Shown here piece by piece: positions 24,056 to 34,376 of a DNA stretch of 64,000 bases. Below the pieces are notes generated by a model. It ran no database searches and was not told where the DNA came from. It worked only from the letters and a program-made list of their open reading frames with translations. Within the stretch, counting starts at the first letter, position 1. Every line of letters starts with the position of its first letter. Both the position numbers and the translations under genes were made by a program. The DNA is from Tricholoma matsutake (taxonomy: Eukaryota > Basidiomycota > Agaricomycetes > Agaricales > Tricholomataceae): the NCBI GenBank assembly GCA_026075535.2, contig AP026546.1, positions 4,526,001 through 4,590,000 on the forward strand. Reading direction: 5' to 3'.

Positions 24056-25087
24056 TCAGTGGATAGACTTTAATGGGGAATTTGGTGATGAGGGGGCCAG
24101 TGGCGTAGAGGGTAGGAAATAGTGTGATACAGTAAAGGGGACATCAGCAGGGGGACAGACATACAAGTCGGTTTTGTTGTCCTCCACTGCCGCCTTTGTT
24201 GCCGCTGCCGGCGCTGTGAGTGTAATGTATGTCTCGGCATCAGGCCAGGTGTTGTCTGCCTTCATGGGACAGTCAGGGTTCTTGTGGCCAGCATACAATT
24301 TCCACCATCATGTGCAGCCAGCATGTTTTTTGAGGATTGCCCATTCTTCGAGTGTGAGGGCAGGGAGGTGTTTCTTCTCAACCTGTTTTGTTTTGCTGGG
24401 GCCGGCAGAGGGAGAGTTTCTCTTCGCCAGCAGGTCAGTGAGTCGAGAAAGTAGGTCTTTCTTCTCACCACAGTGTGTGGCACATGCAGCAGCGGAGGCA
24501 TCAATGAGTTTTTGGGTGCATGCATCTTCTGCACACATGCGGTCATTGCGTTCCTTTACCTCGAGGGCCCAGGGGGAAAGTTCAGTGGCCAGGATGGGCT
24601 CAAGACTGATGTTGAGTCTCAAGTCAGGGTGGAGGTTGGATTGGAGTTGGTTTTTGAGTTCAGCCTTGGTCAGGGCCTTGGCCAGTGCAGAGGTGGCGAG
24701 GATAGCATTCAGGTTCTCAATCTTGATTTTCCAGTCAATGAAGACCTGGTCACCTTGCGATGAGGAGAGGATGGTTTCGAGGATGTCGTGGGCCCAGTTC
24801 TTCTCCAAGACGAATTGGGAGAGCTCACCAAGGTATCCATCCAGGGAGAGGGCATCAATCCGAGTTTGGTTGGCTTGGTACCATGCCACAAGGTGAGGTT
24901 CAAACATGCCCTCGGTGACGTAGCTGACAATTTCGTCGTCTGTCTTCCCACCATGCTTCTTGTAGCATTTGCATGTGAGGGTCCACAGTTGCATGATGAG
25001 AGGGGTGATTTTTCCAGTGGTGAGCATCGGGCATTCCTTCATCTTTGTGACCTTCACTTCGGCAAGGGGTTGTGTGGAGGGTGACAT
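24056..25087 (-). pseudogene. Gypsy B gag
   Basis: The ATG at 25087 opens a 259-residue gag (MSPSTQPLAEVKVTKMKECP) with a capsid-like helical middle (WAHDILETIL, AELKNQLQSNLHPDLRLNI). A TGA follows AGCT, after which YAGHKNPDCPM carries the second half of a zinc knuckle (H and C). Gag packages the element RNA. Only one stop separates the two parts. Confidence 0.8.
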
Positions 25088-25384
25088 TTTGGTTCGAGCG
25101 ACAGGTGGTGTGGCCCAGTAGTTGGGATGGTTAATTGTGATGGTTGGTGTACTTTCATCGGTGGACGAGTCAATATCAGTGTTTGGTGGTGATGGTGGCA
25201 GTGATCAGTGGAGGTGCCAGCGCTTTCATCGTGTAGTTGGTAGTGTTTTCAAATTTGGCTGGTTGGCCAGAATCCTGTAAACTTCTTCTCATGCTCCTGG
25301 TGAGGAGTGGGATGAGGGTGGAAGGTTGTTGAGACAGGGTTGGTTTGGTAGGTGAAGAAAGTTGTCAGTGTCAAAAAAAAAAAG
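25088..25384. other. Gypsy B leader between gag and 5' LTR
   Basis: Short noncoding leader with an 11-12-base A run next to the LTR (25372-25383). No tRNA-type primer site is evident. Confidence 0.5.
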
Positions 25385-26274
25385 TGGAAGGTTGCCAAGT
25401 TTGGCAGCCTACACTAGACTTAGGTTTATTAAAAGACAGGATCAAATTATCTTCATTGCATGGAAGTAGGAACCATAAGTTACTACAAATAAAAGAATAG
25501 GAAGTTACTATACCTTCGTTGCATGGAAGTAGGAATTAGTGTTGCCATGGCTCGAGCCATGGCAACACTAGTAGGAATGAAGGTTAAGGAATAAAAAATA
25601 AGTAATATATAAGAAAAAGATTGACTGTGTAAGTAAAAGGCCACATCAAGCATAGTGTGTGATTTGGGAAGGTCACATCAGGCGTAGTCACAAAATAGGA
25701 AGGTACTGCATCAATAGAATAATGTCGGCACTGCTGGATGTGGATAGAAGGGTAATAAGGATGTATGGTGCCATTGCCAGGATGCATGTCACCGGTTGTT
25801 GTTGTCGTATTCACCGGTGGCTGTGCCGGCAGCGAGGGTGATTGTGTCAGTGATGTGTGTGGCTGTGTCAGCGCCGTGGGAGTGTGTTGGTGGCATAGGG
25901 TGGCCATAACTCACTGTAACACAGACATTGGTATATCTGGTGTTGGTGAGTTGTTTATGCGCTGTAGGTGGCTATGCTATCGCCGGTGGCTGTGCCGGTG
26001 GTAAGGGTGGTTGTGTCGGCAATGTGTGTGGCTGTGCCGGTGCCATGGTAGTGTTTAATGGTGGTGTAGTAATGTAACACAGACATTGGTATGTCTGGTG
26101 TTGGTGAGTTGTTTATGTGCCATAGGTGGCTGTGCTATCGCTGGTGGCTGTGTCGGTGGTGAGGGTGGTTGTGTCAGCGATGTGTGTGGTGTGCTGGTGC
26201 TGTGGAAGTGTGTAATGGTGGTGTAGGTAAATTAACTTGTCGTAATGTCATGAGTCTGTGGGGCCAGACTTACA
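25385..26274 (-). repeat. 5' LTR of gypsy element B
   Basis: 890 bp. Compared with the left LTR it lacks one 127-bp unit and gains a 42-bp insertion at 25536-25577, which together explain the 85-bp length difference exactly. Confidence 0.85.
25537..25570. mobile_element. 34-bp perfect palindrome with 8-bp target duplication (hAT-like micro-element)
   Basis: The sequence starts TAGTGTTGCCATGGCTC and is followed directly by its exact reverse complement. It is flanked by GTAGGAAT on both sides (25529-25536 and 25571-25578). The other LTR of the same element has the empty site GTAGGAAC. An 8-bp duplication and TAG ends suit hAT transposition of an almost pure TIR-TIR element. Confidence 0.75.
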
Positions 26275-26279
26275 GCATG

Positions 26280-26586
26280 CAAGCTAATAACCAAAATTGT
26301 AAACTCTTTAAGTGCAAAAATAGAAATGGGGGCCCCAATGATTTGCATGTATCTTTTGGGACTTCCAGATCACTACACCAGCCACATATTTGCACCTTTC
26401 TATTGGCAGGCTTTTGTAAGCAATGCAAGGTCCTTATACACACCACACAGTGAGCATGATGCTGAGCATGTAACACTGCTCAAACAAGGAAATCAGGTAA
26501 TTGGAGTGTCTCCAGTTAGTGACTACATTTTTTATCCTGCAGAGTTGGATTCCATATGCCTGTACGACTGGGTTGCCCATTACTGA
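26280..26586 (+). pseudogene. Helitron fragment after the Rep domain
   Basis: Continues the Helitron reading after gypsy B with GAPMICMYLLGLPDHYTSH, FAPFYWQAFV, then VIGVSPVSDYIFYP and CLYDWVAHY, which is the linker between Rep and helicase in fungal Helitrons. It ends at the junction with truncated gypsy element C, and the helicase is gone. Confidence 0.75.
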
Positions 26587-27449
26587 AGAGGTTACACACA
26601 ATGGAGACAGTACCCAATACTCTCGAAGGCTGGATAAAGGCAGCTTCGAAATATGAAGGCCAATGGAAATGGGCCATGGCAATCCTGGGAAAAACCAGGC
26701 AGAACCAGAAGACAAACAAAATGACAAAGAAAGGACAGCCCTCTCTTGACATCAACTGACTGATGAACCAAGAATGCGTGGAACACCTCCGAAAGGGATT
26801 GTGTTTCATCTGTCACCAACCAGGACACCGATCGTCCAACCACAAGGATGAGGAGAGCCCCACCCAGATGGGATCAGCACCCTCCTTACCAAAACCGCTT
26901 CACCCAGAAAAAGACTGGGGTGGACACCTACCAGAAGATCCACACAATGCTGGATGAACTAGACGAAGAAGAGAAAGAATGAGCCCTCAACCTCATGGAG
27001 GAATCAGGTTTTTAGAACAGCGGCCTGATACGATGCCAGTCACCACTGAAGTCTCCGTAGGATCTGTACTCTTAGCTACCATGAATAGACAATCTATGTG
27101 CCTGTCTATTTGGGTAGCTGAGTCAGACAACAGGAAAGACGTCGCAATGAACGTGCTCCTCAACTCTGGAGCAGGAGGAGTCTTTATCGACTCAAACTTC
27201 GTCGAATGAGAAGGGATCAGAACATATCCCTTAGGCCATACCATCCGGGCCACAAACGTGGATGGAACCCCAAATAAGCAGGGAACAATCACGAGATACA
27301 TGAAGGGGAGGCTCCATATCAATGGAAGGAACTACCCAATGGAATATCTAGTCGCCGGACTGGGCAAGGAATCAGTAATCCTGGGCCTGTTGTGGCTGTG
27401 GGAGGTAAACCCAATCATCAACTGGAAAAAGGGAACTCTTGAGTTCTGA
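26587..27449 (+). pseudogene. Gypsy C gag end and protease
   Basis: The gag part shows LHTMETVPNTLEGWIKAA and a knuckle CFICHQPGHRSSNHK, where the last ligand is His instead of the usual Cys. The protease part has LLNSGAGGVFID; the active-site DSG has become NSG, so it should be dead. VILGLLWLWEVNPIINW is the usual segment after the flap. TGA stops occur near 26758, 26957 and 27207. Confidence 0.8.
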
Positions 27450-27595
27450 GACGAAGAACAATGGGCTCAAATCCAACAAATCTTGGAGAAGACAAGAAGA
27501 GCCAAACAGGCCCTCCCAAACACCCTAAACCTCCCCAGGGTCGACACTGAAAGGGAGGCACCCAATGACAGAATGGCATGAATTTGACACATTGT

Positions 27596-27930
27596 GGCCA
27601 AGACAAGACAGAGGCTCTCTGAAGAGAGAGAGAGGAGCCTTGCCTGAGCCAGATTGGCTGTGGCAAAAACAAGAGAAAGACTCTCTGAAGAGAAGGAGAG
27701 AAACCTTGCCCGAGCACGACTAGCCATGGCAAAGACAAAGGAAAGGCTTTCCAAAAAGAAAGCCAAAGAACTGAATTCTGCCCAGATAGCTGTCGCAAAG
27801 ACCAGGAGCAGCAGCACTCCAAAAGAAGCCAGAAACCTCGAAGCAGCACGACGTGCTGTTGCCAAGACCTGAGAAAACCAGAAGAAGAAGCAACTGGAAA
27901 AGGGCAAACACAACAAACATGACAAGACAC
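27596..27930 (+). repeat. Charged 24-residue repeats between protease and RT of gypsy C
   Basis: Four to five copies of a unit like ARLAVAKTRERLSEEKERN follow each other (about 72 bp per unit). They give a Lys/Arg/Glu-rich coiled coil, ending in a KKKQLEKGKHNKH basic tail. This is not part of the standard gypsy polyprotein. Two TGA codons fall inside. Confidence 0.7.
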
Positions 27931-28492
27931 GATGAATCTTTCAGAAGATAAAAGACTCGCTGACCTCCACAGGGGAGGAAAGCACTGGCAAACGAAACTC
28001 AAAAACAGCATTACAAAACAGGACAAAAGACCCTTGTCAGGAGGCTACCCCAATACTTGATTACAGAACCCCAGATTATGGTACTGCTGACACCAGAGTA
28101 CTGATGCCCAGGGAGACCCCCCCTCAAGTAAAGATCAAAGAGGTACCCAATGAAGAACTATTGGCAGACACAGGCATGGAAATACGAGCAATGAACCAGA
28201 TCCCCAAATGAGATGTGATTGAAGACGACTCAGTATTGATCGCATATGTACGAGGCGAACCGGTCATTGGGCTATTTGGACCAGATATAGAACTGCCCCT
28301 GATGGAGGAACATCGAGAGCTGAGATACAAATAGATCTGAAAAACAAACACGATCAACAGGCTTACAAAGAGCAAAGGCTCCCCACAGTACCTACTCAAC
28401 TCAGACATATGGATCAGAGCAAAGACATCCATATCTCAATGACTAGCGCATGAATGAGAGGAGGGAAAGGAGACTAGCCAACAGACCCTGGA

Positions 28493-29957
28493 TGACTTAC
28501 TGCCACCAGAATACCAGAAGTACAGACAGGTATTCGAGAAAGCTGCATCTGAACGATTCCTGGAATCGAGACCATGGGATCATGTGATCAACCTGAAGGA
28601 AGGCTTTGTACCAAAGGATTGCAAAGTCTACCCACTGACACCAAAAGAACAAGAGAAACTCAATGAGTTTCTAGATGAAAACCTGGAGAAAGGATACATC
28701 CGACCATCAAAATCACCCATGGCATCCCCGTTCTTCTTTGTGTCAAAGAAGGACTCCGATGCTCTATGACCCTGCCAAGACTATCACTATCTGAATGAAG
28801 GAATGATCCAGAACAACTACCCTCTACCGCTGATCGGAGACCTCTTGGACAAGCTGAAAGGAGCAAGATTTTTCACGAAACTCGACATTTGATGGGGATA
28901 CCATAACATATGGATAAAGAAAGGAGACGAATGGAAGGCACCATTCAAGACTAACCGAGGGCTATTTGAGCCAATGGTGATGTTCTTTGGGCTGTGCAAC
29001 TCACCGGTGACATTCCAGGCCATGATGAACGATCTCTTCCGAGACATGCTAGATGAAGGATGGCTCATCATCTATATGGACGACATCCTGATCTTCTCAA
29101 AGACAGAAGAAGAACACAGGACAAGGACCGAAAGGGTCCTCAAACAACTATGACAATGTGATCTCTACCTGAAAATAGAGAAGTGCAAGTTCAATGCGCA
29201 AGAAGTTGACTTCTTGGGCATGATCATCAGGCCCAACGAACTCGCAATGGACAACACAAAACTGGCTGGGATCAAGGACTGGCCCATGCCAAAGACAGTG
29301 AAGGATGTAAGATCCTTCCTAGGATTCGGAAACTTCTATCGATGATTCATTGGACACCTTGCAGATCTGGCCAGACCGCTGAATAATTTGACGAAGAAGA
29401 ACCAGAAATTCAAATGGACGAATGACTGCCAGCAGTCGTTCGATGCACTAAAAAGGAAGTTCAATGAAGCCCCAGTACTGCTGATGCCAGATGCAATGAA
29501 ACTGTTTGTGGTGGAATCTGACGCCTCAAAATTTGCAACAGGCGCAGTACTCAGACAACAGGACACCAACAGAGACTGGCACCCATGCAGATACATCTCT
29601 TATTCTTTCAATGAAGCGGAAAGAAATTACAAGATATACGACAGGGAACTACTGGGAGTAATCTGAGCGCTAGAAACCTGGAGACACTACCTACAGGGGA
29701 CACCGTTCCCTGTGATGGTACTGTCTGATCACAAGAACCTGACGTACTTCTGTCAGGCTCAGAAACTGAACCAATGACAGGCTAGATGGAGCATCTACCT
29801 GTCACAATTCAACCTGAAGCTGCAACACATACCAGGATCACAGATGGTACAATCTGATGCCCCATCAAGGAGGGCAGATCACGTAGCCGAAGAAGACACA
29901 GATAACAAGGACAAGACCATCCTCGCAGACAAGTTATTTGTGAGAATGATCAATGCT
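28493..29957 (+). pseudogene. Gypsy C reverse transcriptase and RNase H
   Basis: RT segments are [49 protein letters not shown] and IYMDDILIFS (YxDD with Met). RNase H has [19 protein letters not shown], keeping the first catalytic Asp, then [20 protein letters not shown] interrupts at 28768, 28890, 29151, 29343, 29664 and 29776. Most of these stand where related elements have Arg (DIRWGY, YRRFI, VIRALE), as expected from CGA to TGA. Confidence 0.85.
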
Positions 29958-29962
29958 GAACT

Positions 29963-30697
29963 TGTTACGATTTGTTATCTGGACCTGCAAGACTGGGCAC
30001 TTCATTTTTCCTTTCTGACACGACACGACTCACTTCTGATGGGGACGCTTTGACACATGGTAACTCCATGCACCCAAACCCACTCCCATGCATGCTGTGA
30101 TACGACAGCCCATTGATATGAGGTCCATGATGTCGGACACTCACGATCAACATCAGATCCTTGATGTCGGATCCATAACATCAGACACCTCATGCTAGGC
30201 ATGAGGCTATTCTCTTATTGATCCCTGACATGCTGCACCACAGCACTCCGTAACATCGGATGCCTCATGCAAGGCATGAGGCCTGTCTTTTCTATTGTTC
30301 TTTCTATTTATACTTGATAACGATCTTGCATTCTGATTGGACAATAGGTATCTTTGAACTGTATATAAGCTGTAGTAATACTGCCTGTATTCCTCAGCTT
30401 GACCTAATTCAAATAATGGTCTTAGACTCAACCAGAACACTCAACAGCTTAGGAAGCCCCTAGCTGTGATAAACTCGAACTCGACAGTTGGAAAGCCTCC
30501 AACTGTGATATACAAACCAACAGTCTGCTCAGAAAGCCTCTGAGTACAGACAGCCATGACAACTTGAGGAAGTACCCAAGTGAAGGCAGGAAGCCCGATA
30601 CACTAGGAAAGTCTCCTAGTGCGATATGAGACAGTTGGAAAGCCTCCAACTGTAACACATGAAGCCAAGGCTGAGTTAAGGACCTATAGTCTTAACA
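29963..30697 (+). repeat. Solo LTR, 735 bp, inserted in gypsy C
   Basis: It starts TGTTACGATT, ends AGTCTTAACA and is flanked by GAACT (29958-29962 and 30698-30702). Removing it and one GAACT restores the gypsy C frame (INAEL to QGALVST). It shares long blocks with the gypsy C 3' LTR (for example CTCCATGCACCCAAACCCA), so the two are relatives. Repeated GATGTCGGA-type motifs and a TATATAAGC box lie inside. Confidence 0.9.
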
Positions 30698-32110
30698 GAA
30701 CTCCAGGGAGCCCTGGTCTCAACAATAATGAAGGATGACCTCATAAATGACGCTTTACTAGCCCTGAAGAACAATGGAACTCCCCCAATCAAGTCTGCAT
30801 TAGAGGACTGGAAATTCAAAGATGGCCTGCTCTTTTTCAGAGACAGATGCTACGTGCCCACAGGATGAAACCCTCTGCCAAGTGATCATATGAAAATACC
30901 ATAATAGCATCACAACAGGGCACCCTGGACAATGGCAAACAATTGAACTGATCCGACAAGACTACTGGTGGCCAGGAATGGCCAACTTCATCAAGAAGTA
31001 CATTGAAGGCTGTGCAAAGTGCCAGTAAATGAAAGTAAACACACACCCAACAACCCCCCCACTGACACCGATATCGTCTGATGCCAGCAGACTGTTCAAG
31101 CTGGTAACGACAGATTTCATTACAGACCTGCCCATAATAAATGGATTTGACTCAATCATGGTTGTGGTAGACCATGGTCTTACGAAGGGGGTAATTTTTA
31201 TCCCTTGCGTGAAGACGATCGACACACTTGGCACCACAGACCTTTACCTGCACCATGTATACACAAGATTTGGACTCCCCAGAAGAATCATCTCAGACAG
31301 AGACCCTTGATTTATGTCCAAACTCTTCCGAGAACTTGGACGACTGCTCGGGATCAAGCTATCCATGAGCACTGCTTACCACCCCCAGACCGACAGAGAA
31401 ATGGAGCGAGTAAACCAAGAGCTAGAAGTTTACCTCTGCATGTTCTGTTTGAACAAACCCAAAGATTGGGAACGTTATCTCCCAATGGCAGAATTCACAC
31501 ACAACCAGAAGATGCACTCCACAGTAAAACACTCGCCATTTTACTTGATGATGGGATATCAACCATGTGCTATCCCCACCCCTTACAAAAAGACAAACAT
31601 GCCAGCTGCCAAACAAAGAATCCAAGAACTTCTCTCTGCAAGAAGGGAAGCTCTTGCCACACACAAACTAGCCAGACAGGCTATGGCCACCCGAATGAAA
31701 GGGCGATACGAACCGTTCAAGGTTGGAGAACAAGTATGGCTTGACTCCAAGAACCTGAAGATTGGCTACCCAATGAGAAAATTGGCACCAAAACAAGAAG
31801 GGCCCTTCATGATTGAAGATGCCCTGTCAAGAACGACATACCAGTTGAAACTGCTGCCGAGATGGAAGATCCACCCGGTATTCCATGCGGCTTTACTCAT
31901 GCAATACCATGAGAACGACACTCATGGGTGAAACTTCCTGACTCCACCACCCGACCTCGTGAAAGGAGAAAATGAATACGAGGTGGAAGCGATCATCACA
32001 CACAAGAAGCATGGCAAGACATGCCGTTACCTTGTGAAATGGGTTGACTACCCAACATCCAAAAACACATGGGAACCTGAATCGAACTTGAAGAATGCCC
32101 CCGAGATATA
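30698..32110 (+). pseudogene. Gypsy C integrase and chromodomain
   Basis: After a damaged zinc region (WWPGMANF, CAKCQ), the core shows [10 protein letters not shown] (Asp), RIISDRDP (Asp) and TDREMERVNQ (Glu, with REME where QTER is usual). The GPFMIEDALSRTTYQLKLLP stretch follows. The chromodomain reads YEVEAIITHKKHGKTCRYLV, then WVDYPTSKNTWEPESNL, with the aromatic cage residues present. Stops at 31027, 31308, 31930 and 32109. Confidence 0.85.
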
Positions 32111-32439
32111 AGAAGAGGTACCACCTCTGACAAAAACCCAAAAACCCCCCCTTTCCCATTACAACACTTCCAAAAGGATGCCTGCTGAATGATGATTCAC
32201 CCAAGAATACCTACAAAACTGATCGAATGCTGACGCCCTTCATGTTCACCTCACCCACGACCCACCGAAATACCATCTTGCCAGGATGTGCTTCTACTAC
32301 ACAAGCACAATCAAACAGATGGAATGAAACCTAGAAGAAGCAATGAACAATGCAGATGCCCTGGGGATCAAACAGATGATCCAGGAAATGATTGCACCAT
32401 GGTCAGACAGACCGAGAATAGCTGAGGAGAGACCTCACA

Positions 32440-32903
32440 CCCCCTTAGGTCAACATGGATGGCCACCGACCTCGCTCTCACCATTCAGCGAGCAGAGCGA
32501 CAGAGATGAACGATGAGCTCCCTCTAGAGACTCCTCCCATTCTATGAAGAACCTGAAGATCATGCCTAGGGCACCCAAAATAATTGATCTGACCACCCCC
32601 GAACCCGAACTGAAGACCACCCAACCACCTTGGTCCCCTCCACACATGAGACATGCCAGATGTTTCATCTGCCAGCAGATAGGCCACTTCAGCCTGATTT
32701 GCCAACAATATGTTTGCAGGTATTGCAAACAGTGAGGCCCCAGACATTATAGGATGAACTGCCCAGAGAAACCTCAGAAAGATCAAGAAACCGATCAAAG
32801 AGAAGCCGAGCGCAACCAGCAACTCTTCTTTGACTCACGATATGATGACTTCGACGATGATGCAATGGGAAACATGATGGGAGAGCCCTATGGAAGGATT
32901 TAA
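32440..32903 (+). pseudogene. Extra zinc-knuckle ORF downstream of gypsy C pol
   Basis: After the chromodomain, a frame reads IIDLTTPEPELKTTQPPW, then two CCHC knuckles: CFICQQIGHFSLIC and CRYCKQ...HYRMNC, with a TGA inside the second. A very acidic tail (YDDFDDDAMG) ends at TAA 32901-32903. Gag-like knuckles after integrase are unusual. It may be a separate nucleic-acid-binding protein or a displaced gag piece. Confidence 0.6.
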
Positions 32904-32921
32904 GAGGAAAGCTCAAAAACG

Positions 32922-33122
32922 ATGGCATGACAAGACAGACCCATGCTCACAGGAATCACAATCCTCGCCATTGTCATTGGCACGACCCTAGCTGCAGCGG
33001 CAGCCCTGACCTTTGCATTTTGCCTCTATGCCATCTTCCAACCAAGTCCCAAACCACAATTACAGACATTGAATTTGCCATCCTGCAACACCCCCCTTTC
33101 AATGATACCACCGACTCCTTGA
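32922..33122 (+). pseudogene. Single-pass membrane ORF in the env position of gypsy C
   Basis: ATG 32922, with a TGA after two codons, or ATG 32943, opens a short frame of about 60 residues. Residues from LTGITILAIVIG to LTFAFCLYAIF make one hydrophobic segment of roughly 30 residues, followed by a Pro/Gln-rich tail. It lies between the zinc-knuckle ORF and the 3' LTR, the place where some gypsy elements carry env. No furin site or fusion peptide is seen, so calling it env would go too far. Confidence 0.5.
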
Positions 33123-33299
33123 CACCACTGCCTAGGGCAGCACAAACTAGAAGAACCTGATCATGGTCCAAGTTCGGACATGAATTATTCCTCCACCGCA
33201 CCCCTCAACCCCAACCCGCCCACATATCCAGACCACAACTGATCAGACCGCAGAGGAGAGATGAAGAGTGTGGAACTTTCGACCATAGCGAGGGGGTAA

Positions 33300-33961
33300 T
33301 GTTACAATTTTCCTTGTAACTCATGGAACCTGACAGACCCAATGCACCCGACAATCCCCTCCAGACAGGAGGCACTCCCTGACTCATGCCCAAGGCATGC
33401 CCTTGACACAAGACACACACAATGCATGCTGACAACATGCATTTGATCCCCTTCCCATGGAAGGCACCCTTGACACATGGTGACTCCATGCACCCAAACC
33501 CATTCCCACACATGCTGTGATATGACAGCCTTTTGACATGAGGTCCATGATGTCAGACTCTCACGATTGACATGCTGCGCCACAGCATGTCCTTGACATC
33601 GGATCCTTGACATTGGATGCCTCATGCTAGGCATGAGGCTTATTGTTTCTATTCTTACCTGATACACATCTACCTTTCCGATTGGACGATAAGGACCTCC
33701 CTCTTAGTATAAGTACTGCAACTCGTAGTAGGGATGTCCTTAGTTTAGATCTAGGCAATCTACAGCCTTAACTTGCAAACTCGTAAACTTACTCGAAACC
33801 ACTAAGGAAGCCCCTTAGTGTGTGAACCCAAATGACTTTATGCAGAAGGCCTGCTAGAGTGCACTATCTACCTTATGTCAGATGCTCCGAGTAAGACTAG
33901 TGCCAAATGACTTGTCAAACAACATCAACTAGATTGAGTGGTTGAGGCTTTGCCCTTAACA
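33300..33961 (+). repeat. 3' LTR of gypsy element C
   Basis: It starts TGTTACAATT after the purine tract and ends TTAACA; the next five bases are CTACC. A palindrome CCTCATGCTAGGCATGAGG and a TATAAGT box lie inside. There is no 5' partner in the window. Confidence 0.8.
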
Positions 33962-33969
33962 CTACCAGG

Positions 33970-34371
33970 TGTTAGGAAACCACCCCATTACCCAATAAAA
34001 TTTCATTTTTATTTTATTATGTCAAATTATGCTACATGACGCCAAATGATGCTACACTTTGATAGCATGAGAATTTTATTTCACATGCATCAATATGTAT
34101 GCACATGTATGAACGCATCAGTAACAACAATGTACAATATATGTAACATAGTATATAAACCCTAAATACACGCCTAGGGGACCCCAGTTGTGTTCTCTTA
34201 GGTATTCCACCTATGTTTTCGGTGTGAAAGGCCTATCTCAACAAACTCACCTATTAATAACCCCTCGCATCAAAACCATCAATTCCCCCATCACGAGCGC
34301 GGATCCCGCCCCCTTCTTGTAGAGAGAACCCACACAGTCTTAGCTAGCAGATAGTGGGTGTTGCCCTAACA
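33970..34371 (+). repeat. Solo LTR, 402 bp, separate family
   Basis: TGTTAGGAAACC...TGCCCTAACA flanked by CCAGG on both sides (33965-33969 and 34372-34376). TATATAAACCC near 34152 is a likely core promoter. It is not similar to the neighbouring LTR beyond the ends. Confidence 0.9.
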
Positions 34372-34376
34372 CCAGG

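Larger units (their letters stand above)
19582..26274 (-). mobile_element. Ty3/gypsy element B, 6.7 kb, degenerate
   Basis: The element is flanked by GCATG duplications (19577-19581 and 26275-26279). Its LTRs of 975 bp (left) and 890 bp (right) read TGTAAGTCTGG...CCTTCCA in element orientation. Gag, protease, RT, RNase H and integrase remnants run leftward. A purine tract (AAGTGGGGAGGAG) precedes the 3' LTR. It sits in the Helitron 1.1 kb after gypsy A. Confidence 0.9.
8367..26586 (+). mobile_element. Helitron remnant hosting two nested gypsy elements
   Basis: Three plus-strand Helitron segments (8367-10960, 18485-19576 and 26280-26586) become one continuous Rep-type coding order once the two LTR elements and one copy of each 5-bp target duplication are removed. 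At both joins the reading is preserved: LDH-ISGKVKG at the first and QQKACK-LITK at the second. The SF1 helicase half and the 3' hairpin end are missing. The copy stops abruptly against a truncated gypsy element at about 26580. Confidence 0.8.
26587..33961 (+). mobile_element. Ty3/gypsy element C, 5'-truncated, TGA-riddled
   Basis: The order is the gag end with zinc knuckle, protease, a repeat-coiled insert, RT, RNase H, integrase, chromodomain, two small extra ORFs and a 662-bp 3' LTR. The 5' LTR and most of gag are missing at the Helitron junction. A solo LTR of a related family sits inside at 29963-30697. I count about 27 in-frame TGA codons but only a few TAA or TAG. A purine tract (AGCGAGGGGGTAA) precedes the 3' LTR. 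Confidence 0.85.

Noticed and set aside
27418..28026. 202-residue minus-strand frame
   Set aside because: Shadow of the charged repeat insert of gypsy C. The Leu/Phe/Ser composition follows from the opposite codons.
32922..33122. Calling the gypsy C membrane ORF a viral envelope gene
   Set aside because: Only one hydrophobic segment is seen; no signal peptide, fusion peptide, cleavage site or Cys pattern.
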